A stretch of 11,425 nt of DNA, from assembly GCA_964427955.1 (NCBI GenBank), contig CAYRWY010000162.1, positions 1 to 11,425 of the forward strand. The letters are read 5' to 3'. Origin of the DNA: JACRBK01 sp964427955 (GTDB lineage: Bacteria > Chloroflexota > Anaerolineae > Aggregatilineales > Aggregatilineaceae). Under the pieces are notes generated by a model. That model was not told the origin of the DNA. It made no database searches and saw only the letters and a list, made by a program, of their open reading frames with translations. Below, piece by piece: positions 7,047 through 11,425 of this stretch. How positions within the stretch are numbered: position 1 is the stretch's first letter; each line of letters starts with the position of its first letter. Made by a program: the position numbers and the translations under genes.

Positions 7047-8033
7047 CTATCTGAACAGCGGCAGCAGGTAGCGCAGATACTCCTCGAAGCAGTCGGGATC
7101 GCCGTCGAGCGGCTGCAAGATGATCGCGCCCGCTCCAGCGTCGGCCAGCCGTCCGAGGGTCGCGGCGGCCTGGTCGGGCGTGCCGGACACGGACAGTTCG
7201 TCGATCCACGCCTCCGGCATCCGGCTCGCCATCTCCACGCCGTACCGCTCGTGCAGCGCCTGCGCCTCGTCCCACACGCCCAACGCCTTGAGATGTACCT
7301 CCGCCCACGTACCGAACCGTGCCGCGAACGAACGGCGCACCACGTCGCGCGCGGTCTTGCCGTCCGGGCTGACTTTGGCTTCGGCGTAGACCACGACGCG
7401 ATGCGGCTGGAGTCCCGGATCGCGCTCGCGCAGCCCGATCGCGATCTGCTCCCTGGCCCAGCGCACGTAGGCCGGGGCGGACATCCCGGTCAGGATCGTG
7501 CCGTCGGCGACACGCCCGGTCAGTTGCAGGGATTTCTCGCGCATGGCCCCGACGTAGATCGGCGGCGGCTGGGCGGGAATCCGCTGCATCTGCACGGCAT
7601 CCAGGTCAAGGTCGTGCGCGTGGACAGTGATGCGATCCCCGCGCAGCAGTGCCCGGATGACTCGCACCGTCTGTTCGAGCGTTTTCATCGACGACTGGGG
7701 GGCCGCGCCGATCTGCTTCATCCAGCCGTCCACGCCGTGGCCGAATCCCGGCATGAAGCGCCCCGGAAAGGCTTGCGCCAGGGTCGTGATCTCCATTGCC
7801 GCAAACAGCGGGTGGTAGACGGTGGCCGGGATCAGGCCGATCCCCACCTTGAGGTGCGACGTCGCGGACAAGGCGATGGCCGCGGAAGTGAGAGCGCCGG
7901 GCAAAAAGCAGTCATCCCACAGCCAGAGTTCGCTGAGGCCCGCTTCCTCGGCCCGGCGGGCATAGGTCGCCAGCGTCTCAGGCGGAAAGCTCGGGTGAAA
8001 GATCACGCCGAGCGGGGGGAGTGGTGTCGGCAT
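7047..8033 (-). CDS. LLM class oxidoreductase (F420/FMN-dependent, luciferase-like)
   Basis: A full-length 328-residue luciferase-like TIM barrel. Recognisable elements are LATYARRAEEAGLSELWLWD (21-40), SHLKVGIGLIPATVYHPL (59-76), LAQAFPGRFMPGFGHGVDGW (85-104), TVRVIRALLRGDRIT (122-136), PPPIYVGAMREKSLQLTGRVADG (156-178) and the C-terminal SVSGTPDQAAATLGRLADAGAGAI (281-304). The GxGHG segment and the barrel order resemble F420-dependent reductases and dehydrogenases of the methylenetetrahydromethanopterin reductase type, but FMN use cannot be excluded and the substrate is unknown. It begins 7 bases after the AIM24-family stop with AGGTG near the start, so it is the last gene of that transcript. 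It is only a family-level relative of the LLM protein at 1-293. Confidence 0.9.
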   Translation of the reverse strand: MPTPLPPLGVIFHPSFPPETLATYARRAEEAGLSELWLWDDCFLPGALTSAAIALSATSHLKVGIGLIPATVYHPLFAAMEITTLAQAFPGRFMPGFGHGVDGWMKQIGAAPQSSMKTLEQTVRVIRALLRGDRITVHAHDLDLDAVQMQRIPAQPPPIYVGAMREKSLQLTGRVADGTILTGMSAPAYVRWAREQIAIGLRERDPGLQPHRVVVYAEAKVSPDGKTARDVVRRSFAARFGTWAEVHLKALGVWDEAQALHERYGVEMASRMPEAWIDELSVSGTPDQAAATLGRLADAGAGAIILQPLDGDPDCFEEYLRYLLPLFR

Positions 8034-8040
8034 GGCGCAC

Positions 8041-8718
8041 CTACTTCGACGGGATGTAGCGTTTGATCGCGCCCGCCAGGTTGCTGATCGGCATGGTTTG
8101 CAGCCACACCCGGCCCGGCCCGGTCACCGTCGCCAGGAACAGGCCCTCGCCGCCGCCCAGCCAATTCATCACGCCCTTGATCATCTCGACGTCGTAGCTG
8201 CAAGTTGGCTCGTACATGGCGATGTGGCCGGGATCGATCTTCAACTTCTGCCCGGCCTGGAGCTGGATTTCCTGGACCTCGCCCGCGATCTCGACGAAGG
8301 CGATGCCCGGCCCGGTCAGCTTTTGCAGGATGAAGCCCTCACCGCCGAACAGCCCGGTGCCGAGCTTGCGCCGGAAGTGCATCGCGAGATCGACCGTCTC
8401 TTCCGCGCACATGAAGGCGTCTTTCTGGCAGATCATGCTGTACCCGGCTTGCAGGGGCAGGGGGATGATCTTGCCGGGCGCTTCCGGCGTGAAGGTGATC
8501 ATGCCCTGCGGCGCCTGGCAGGTGTAGGTGGTCATGAAGAAGCTCTCGCCGGACAGCATCCGGCCCAGGGCCTTGCCGATACCGCCGCGGCTGCTGGTTT
8601 TCATGTCGATCCCGTCGGTCATCCAGGCCATGCCGCCCGATTCGGTATAGATCGATTCGCCCTGGTTCAGGGTCACTTCGAGGGCGGGCATGACTGTCCC
8701 ATTGATCTTGTATTCCAT
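8041..8718 (-). CDS. AIM24 / TIGR00266 family protein
   Basis: A 225-residue protein of the AIM24 family. Diagnostic stretches are QGESIYTESGGMAWMTDGI (19-37), GKALGRMLSGESFFMTTYT (48-66), a glycine-rich mid-region LGTGLFGGEGFILQKLTGPG (119-138), LQAGQKLKIDPGHIAMYEPT (153-172) and GGGEGLFLATVTGPGRVWLQT (188-208). The fold is a double-stranded beta barrel related to tryptophan RNA-binding attenuator-like (TRAP-like) proteins. The mitochondrial member is needed for inner-membrane organisation, while the bacterial function is undefined. The length is normal. The start has a good AGGAGAG about 8 bases upstream, plus an extended -10 sequence in the 55-base gap behind the GNAT gene, so it may have its own promoter in addition to read-through. 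Confidence 0.92.
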   Translation of the reverse strand: MEYKINGTVMPALEVTLNQGESIYTESGGMAWMTDGIDMKTSSRGGIGKALGRMLSGESFFMTTYTCQAPQGMITFTPEAPGKIIPLPLQAGYSMICQKDAFMCAEETVDLAMHFRRKLGTGLFGGEGFILQKLTGPGIAFVEIAGEVQEIQLQAGQKLKIDPGHIAMYEPTCSYDVEMIKGVMNWLGGGEGLFLATVTGPGRVWLQTMPISNLAGAIKRYIPSK

Positions 8719-8753
8719 CGTGGATGCTCTCCTAGATCACTACGCTTTTCCGC

Positions 8754-8762
8754 ATTGTACCA
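8754..8762 (-). promoter_or_regulatory. possible extended -10 promoter for the AIM24 / LLM pair
   Basis: On the minus strand this reads TGGTACAAT, an extended -10 (TGnTACAAT). It lies 35 bases before the AIM24 ATG in the only sizeable gap (55 bases) of this four-gene run. No clear -35 is seen. Confidence 0.38.
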
Positions 8763-8773
8763 CGAAGCGCGAT

Positions 8774-9397
8774 TCAGGGCTGTGCCCCTACTTCTGCGAG
8801 CATCTGCGCCAGCAGCGCCGCGTGGTCCGGATAGAACAGGGTGTGGATGGCCGTGATCCAGGCGGAGACTTCGGCTTTGTCGGGGGACGCCGTGCAACCA
8901 TGCAGCGGCAGCCACATCAGCCGCAGCGGATAGGTGCTGCCGTCGCTCAGGGGCATCCGGTAGGTGGGGGCGAGCGTCACGATCTGCGCGCCCTGCCGCT
9001 CGTAGAACCGGACGCGGCGGTGGTCATCGTGGGCGGGATCGTCCAGCCCCCGCCCTTCGACGTCCCACACCAGCGCGTGATGCTCGAAATGCGCGTTGAT
9101 GAAATCTGCCATATAGCCGAAAAACGCGCTGCCGATGCCCTGGCTGTGACGGGGTTGATCGACCACGAAATAGCCGAGATAGAGCGCGGGCAGGCCGGGC
9201 AGCGGCGTAAAGGTGGCGACGGCCAGGATCGGGCTGCTGGCCGCCTCACGCGCGACCAGAACGGTGATCGATCCGTCCTGGCTGCCGCCGGTGATCACGT
9301 CGAAGGGTTTCTGCATGAACGGGGCGAAATTCGTATCGAAGATCCGCTTGATCTGGTCGAATTCGCCGTCCGTAGGGTGTTGCAAAGGCTCGAACAT
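8774..9397 (-). CDS. GNAT-family N-acetyltransferase (paralogue of 10640-11278)
   Basis: A 207-residue GNAT protein. The acetyl-CoA pyrophosphate-binding loop is PRHSQGIGSAFF (82-93), matching R/QxxGxG/A. The preceding strand ALYLGYFVVD and the later RRVRFYERQGAQI (127-139), containing the usual catalytic or structural tyrosine Y132, complete motif B. The C-terminal half has a conserved PTYRMP...PLRLMWLPLHG block shared with the second GNAT in this window, so these two form a specific subfamily whose substrate I cannot name. The ATG follows the DinB stop by four bases with no obvious Shine-Dalgarno, which suggests translation by re-initiation. It is followed by the AIM24-family gene after 55 bases. 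Confidence 0.88.
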   Translation of the reverse strand: MFEPLQHPTDGEFDQIKRIFDTNFAPFMQKPFDVITGGSQDGSITVLVAREAASSPILAVATFTPLPGLPALYLGYFVVDQPRHSQGIGSAFFGYMADFINAHFEHHALVWDVEGRGLDDPAHDDHRRVRFYERQGAQIVTLAPTYRMPLSDGSTYPLRLMWLPLHGCTASPDKAEVSAWITAIHTLFYPDHAALLAQMLAEVGAQP

Positions 9398-9401
9398 CGG
9401 G

Positions 9402-9866
9402 CTAACGCGTGCACAGCGCGCGGCGAATCTCGCCTAAGTGGTAGGCGCTGTGCGCCACGAGTCCCATCGCGCCCCTAAACTCTACCTCGTTCTGCCAGGA
9501 CGTGGTCTGGACCAGTTCGCGCAAGGCGGCATAGGTCGCGCGTAAGTGCTCCTGGCTGGCCCGCCATTCTTCATCCGTGACCGCGTGGACCGTCCGCCAG
9601 GCTTCCGTCCAATCGACTTGGAGGCGTTCGCCGCGAAAGAAATGCAGGCTGAAGTCCAGCGCCACGGCCAGGTGCGCCACGTGGGCGGCAATCGTGGCAC
9701 TGGTGGCCGAGGCCGGACGGGATGCTTCCTCTGCCGTCACGGTCGCCAGGGTCTCGAAGAGGGACGTCCCCCGATCCAGATAGCCGTCCCGGCCCTGGGC
9801 AAAAGTCTCGTCGATGACCGCCAAAAACGCCTGAAGAAAATGATCTTTTGAAATTTGCTCTGTCAC
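9402..9866 (-). CDS. DinB-like (four-helix bundle) protein, GTG start
   Basis: A 154-residue protein with the layout of the DinB/YfiT-like metal-binding helix bundle. The first helix is followed by TIAAHVAHLAVALDFSLHFF (58-77) with H62 and H65, and the last helix is GAMGLVAHSAYHLGEIRRAL (132-151) with H139 and H143. Spaced histidines of this kind usually form the Ni/Zn/Fe site of these thiol-transferase-like or damage-inducible proteins; the reaction is unknown here. An upstream in-frame ATG at 9899 would add 11 residues. The GTG at 9866 is preferred because GGAGG lies five bases before it, inside that extension. It heads the DinB-GNAT-AIM24-LLM run. Confidence 0.8.
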   Translation of the reverse strand: MTEQISKDHFLQAFLAVIDETFAQGRDGYLDRGTSLFETLATVTAEEASRPASATSATIAAHVAHLAVALDFSLHFFRGERLQVDWTEAWRTVHAVTDEEWRASQEHLRATYAALRELVQTTSWQNEVEFRGAMGLVAHSAYHLGEIRRALCTR

Positions 9867-9871
9867 TATCG

Positions 9872-9876
9872 CCTCC
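9872..9876 (-). promoter_or_regulatory. ribosome binding site deciding the GTG start of the DinB-like gene
   Basis: Read on the minus strand this is GGAGG followed by a five-base spacer and GTG. It lies within the longer ATG-initiated frame, so it favours the shorter protein. Confidence 0.7.
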
Positions 9877-9912
9877 AAAAAAGCATATCTGCCTGTCACT
9901 CTAGAGTCTTTA

Positions 9913-10040
9913 CCTCACCCCCCGACCCCCTCTCCACCCGGTGGCGAGGGGGAGCAGCGCGGGGGAAACGTCGTGGTAGGAGCGCTGCTTGCCGCGCCCT
10001 TCCTCCACTTGTGGGGGAAGGGCCGGGGATGGGGGCTTGC
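9913..10040. repeat. family B intergenic repeat: nested inverted repeats, MITE-like
   Basis: A C-rich left end (CTCACCCCCCGACCCCCTCT) is imperfectly complementary to a G-rich right end (GGGGGAAGGGCCGGGGATGG), like terminal inverted repeats. Inside are two hairpins. The first pairs 9926-9937 with 9941-9952 (CCCCCTC with GAGGGGG, then CCAC with GTGG, one mismatch). The second pairs 9997-10008 with 10011-10022 (12 bases, one G-T wobble). No ORF is supported. It separates two minus-strand transcription units and occupies most of the 195-base intergenic region. A shorter relative lies at 6202-6271. Confidence 0.6.
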
Positions 10041-10061
10041 CAAACACACTCTAACGTTACT

Positions 10062-10637
10062 TCAAGAAGTCTTCGACGATCCGGCCCGCCACGCGCGCCA
10101 GCGGTTGCGCCAGGTGGCCTGGTTGATGCGCCGCCACTCGCGGAGGGCGTCGGTTTTGTCCAGGCGCGGATCGAATTCGCCGGTCAGGATCAGGTGCACC
10201 AGCGCGCCCAGGTACCATTCCGGCTCCTCTTCGACCATCTGGCGGATCAGCGGGCTGCTCGCCCCGATGTCGATGAAATAGTCGATCCAGCCCATGCGCT
10301 GGTGGACCGGCATCAGGTCGAATTGGGAATAGGCGCAGTCCATGAAGTCCAGCACCAGCTCCACGGTGCCCATGATGCGGTGATATTCCGGCGATCCCTC
10401 CGCGATCTCGTCCGGCAGCGTCGCACCGTCGTAGATGTAGGGCTTGAGGTCGGGATTCTCGATGAAGAATTTATCCAGGTCGAGCATCATGTCGTAGATG
10501 CGGAAATCCGTCTCGCGATCCACGATGCGGCGCGTACGGCGGATTTCGGTGAGGGCGAACAGGATGCCGAGCAGGCTGATCACGGCGGTCACGCCGCTCA
10601 GAAAGGAGCCGAGCGATCCCAGGGTTTCGATGTCCAT
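10062..10637 (-). CDS. single-pass membrane protein of unknown function
   Basis: A 191-residue protein with one N-terminal membrane span (LGSLGSFLSGVTAVISLLG and following residues, about 6-29). A positively charged stop-transfer segment (EIRRTRRIVDRE) follows, giving an outside-N, inside-C prediction. The cytoplasmic part is helical and contains LDLDKFFIENPDLKPYIYDG, a pattern I associate with uncharacterised bacterial proteins carrying 'hPxLrpYfYdg', and WIDYFIDIGASSPLIRQMVEEEPEW. No enzyme motif is visible. The start at 10637 is chosen because it lies two bases after the stop of the upstream GNAT gene (TAG-AC-ATG), a translational-coupling arrangement; a longer ORF overlapping the GNAT gene is rejected. 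The gene ends at the edge of the family B repeat. Confidence 0.78.
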   Translation of the reverse strand: MDIETLGSLGSFLSGVTAVISLLGILFALTEIRRTRRIVDRETDFRIYDMMLDLDKFFIENPDLKPYIYDGATLPDEIAEGSPEYHRIMGTVELVLDFMDCAYSQFDLMPVHQRMGWIDYFIDIGASSPLIRQMVEEEPEWYLGALVHLILTGEFDPRLDKTDALREWRRINQATWRNRWRAWRAGSSKTS

Positions 10638-10639
10638 GT

Positions 10640-11278
10640 CTACCCGGCCTGCGCTGCGTCGATTTCGCCGGTGATCTGCGCGGCCAGGGCCTCTGAGCCG
10701 GGATAGACCAGGTCGTAGATGTCCGCGATCCAGGCGGCGGCCTCGGCAGGATCGGGCGGAGTCTGATCCCCACGCAGGCGCAGCCACATGATCCGCAGCG
10801 GGATCGTGCCGCCCTCGCCGTCGGGCATCCGGTAGGTGGGAACCAGGGCCGCGACGTGCCCGCCGTGCCGCTCGTAGAAGCGAATCCGCCGGTTGTGCAG
10901 GTGGGCGGGATCGGGTTCCGGGCCTTCGACTTCCCAGATCAGCGAGTCGGCGGCGGTGTGCGCGGTCACGTAGTCCACCATGAAGCGGAACAGCGCGCCC
11001 CCGATGCCCTGGTTATGCACGCGGGCGTCCGTCGCGAGAAAGCCGAGATAGATCGTCGCCGTGCGGGGCAGCAGGGCCAGCGTCGCCATGCCCACCAGGC
11101 GATCCGGCTGGTCGGCGTCGCGCGCGGCCAGCACGATCACCGATCCGTCCTGGCCGCCCGTGCGGATCACGTCGAAGGGCTTTTGCATGACCGGCGGGAA
11201 GTTCTCGTCGTAGATGGCTTTGATCTGGGCCAGATCGTCAGGAGTCGGGTGGAGCAGGCGTTCGAAGCGGACGGGCAT
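10640..11278 (-). CDS. GNAT-family N-acetyltransferase (paralogue of 8774-9397)
   Basis: A 212-residue GNAT protein. The acetyl-CoA loop is RVHNQGIGGALF (86-97), preceded by the strand TIYLGFLATD; NRRIRFYERHGGHV (129-142) carries Y135 of motif B. It shares with the other GNAT an opening MQKPFDVI block, QDGS, DPAH, RFYER.G, PTYRMP, PLR.MWL.L and a C-terminal AWI..I..L.YP segment, so the similarity spans the whole length and not only the cofactor site. The substrate is unknown. AGGAG lies six bases before the ATG. It is coupled to the downstream membrane protein, which could be its partner or simply an operon neighbour. The promoter should lie in 11279-11330, but none stands out. Confidence 0.88.
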   Translation of the reverse strand: MPVRFERLLHPTPDDLAQIKAIYDENFPPVMQKPFDVIRTGGQDGSVIVLAARDADQPDRLVGMATLALLPRTATIYLGFLATDARVHNQGIGGALFRFMVDYVTAHTAADSLIWEVEGPEPDPAHLHNRRIRFYERHGGHVAALVPTYRMPDGEGGTIPLRIMWLRLRGDQTPPDPAEAAAWIADIYDLVYPGSEALAAQITGEIDAAQAG

Positions 11279-11330
11279 GGATGGCTCCTATGAAATTGAG
11301 CGCGGACCGGGTCGAGGATGATCCGGATCA

Positions 11331-11359
11331 GCAGGGGCGACCCGCCAGGCCGCCCCTAC
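11331..11359. repeat. dispersed hairpin repeat, family A, copy 2
   Basis: Matches the copy at 5284-5312 at 25 of 29 positions. The stem is AGGGGCG with CGCCCCT, then one mismatch and two more pairs. Two of the four changes (positions 2 and 20 of the element) break pairs that are intact in copy 1, so this copy is more decayed. It lies between the GNAT gene and the possible gene end at 11378. Confidence 0.72.
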
Positions 11360-11377
11360 CGCAACGTCTAGGTGGAA

Positions 11378-11425
11378 TTACATCAAGAACATCGGCATCC
11401 CGAAGACGTGGCGCACCTTCGGGCG
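11378..11425 (-). CDS. possible C-terminal end of a further minus-strand gene
   Basis: Reading in from the window edge on the minus strand gives 15 codons, RPKVRHVFGMPMFLM, then TAA, with G or C in every third position and the same orientation as the neighbouring genes. It is too short to assign. The plus-strand frame YIKNIGIPKTWRTFG over the same bases is also open and equally GC3-rich, but lacks a start codon, so the minus reading is slightly preferred. Confidence 0.3.
   Translation of the reverse strand, partial: RPKVRHVFGMPMFLM

Noticed and set aside
7251..8066. Plus-strand open frame of 271 codons opposite the LLM gene
   Set aside because: Arg/His/Gly-rich shadow; the minus strand encodes a recognisable full-length LLM oxidoreductase.
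10060..10071. Short palindrome ACTTCAAGAAGT at the end of the membrane-protein gene as an operator
   Set aside because: It has only five paired bases per arm, overlaps codons and the stop, and has no neighbouring promoter; chance is likely.
1..11425. CRISPR array, tRNA or rRNA gene, transposase or phage genes
   Set aside because: Looked for on both strands; no regularly spaced repeats, RNA gene signatures or mobile-element proteins were found.

Overview
The window is a GC-rich bacterial chromosomal segment. Its dense, mostly short genes and its content (multi-GAF sensor kinase, luciferase-like flavin/F420 oxidoreductases, a stand-alone B12-binding mutase subunit, an AIM24-family protein, hairpin-type intergenic repeats) suggest a Chloroflexota (Anaerolineae-like) genome. 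That assignment is an inference from style and gene families, not from a marker gene. A run of exactly 100 N, flanked by an exact 55-base duplication, shows that this is a scaffolded, probably metagenome-derived, assembly.

Layout. (1) 1-700, minus strand: the N-terminus of a luciferase-like (LLM) oxidoreductase, overlapping by one base the gene for a cobalamin-binding domain protein of the methylmalonyl-CoA mutase small-subunit type. (2) 701-881: a divergent promoter region. (3) 882-5257, plus strand: one very large membrane sensor histidine kinase. The N-gap splits it, but collapsing the duplicated 55 bases restores a single 1406-residue frame. (4) 5258-6141, plus strand: a hairpin repeat, a probable promoter, a 75-residue protein built from four 16-residue repeats, and a YbaK-type aminoacyl-tRNA deacylase. 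(5) 6142-7036, plus strand: a repeat/hairpin, then a zinc-ribbon protein and a small unknown protein of lower GC, closed by a hairpin between convergent genes. (6) 7047-9866, minus strand: DinB-like protein, GNAT acetyltransferase, AIM24-family protein and LLM oxidoreductase, tightly packed. (7) 9867-10061: a second-family repeat of nested inverted repeats. (8) 10062-11278, minus strand: a second GNAT acetyltransferase, paralogous to the first, coupled to a single-membrane-span protein. (9) 11279-11425: another copy of the hairpin repeat and perhaps the last 15 codons of a further minus-strand gene.

How the genes work together. The clearest links are translational: the B12-binding protein with the LLM oxidoreductase, the repeat protein with YbaK, the zinc-ribbon protein with the small protein, DinB with GNAT, AIM24 with LLM, and GNAT with the membrane protein. 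No response regulator lies next to the kinase, so its target is not in the window. I see no CRISPR array, phage, transposase, rRNA or tRNA gene and no clear defence system. The most notable items are the reassembled kinase with its ComP-like sensory front end, the four-fold repeat protein, the GNAT paralogue pair and two families of dispersed hairpin repeats. No stretch longer than 300 bases is without a gene.
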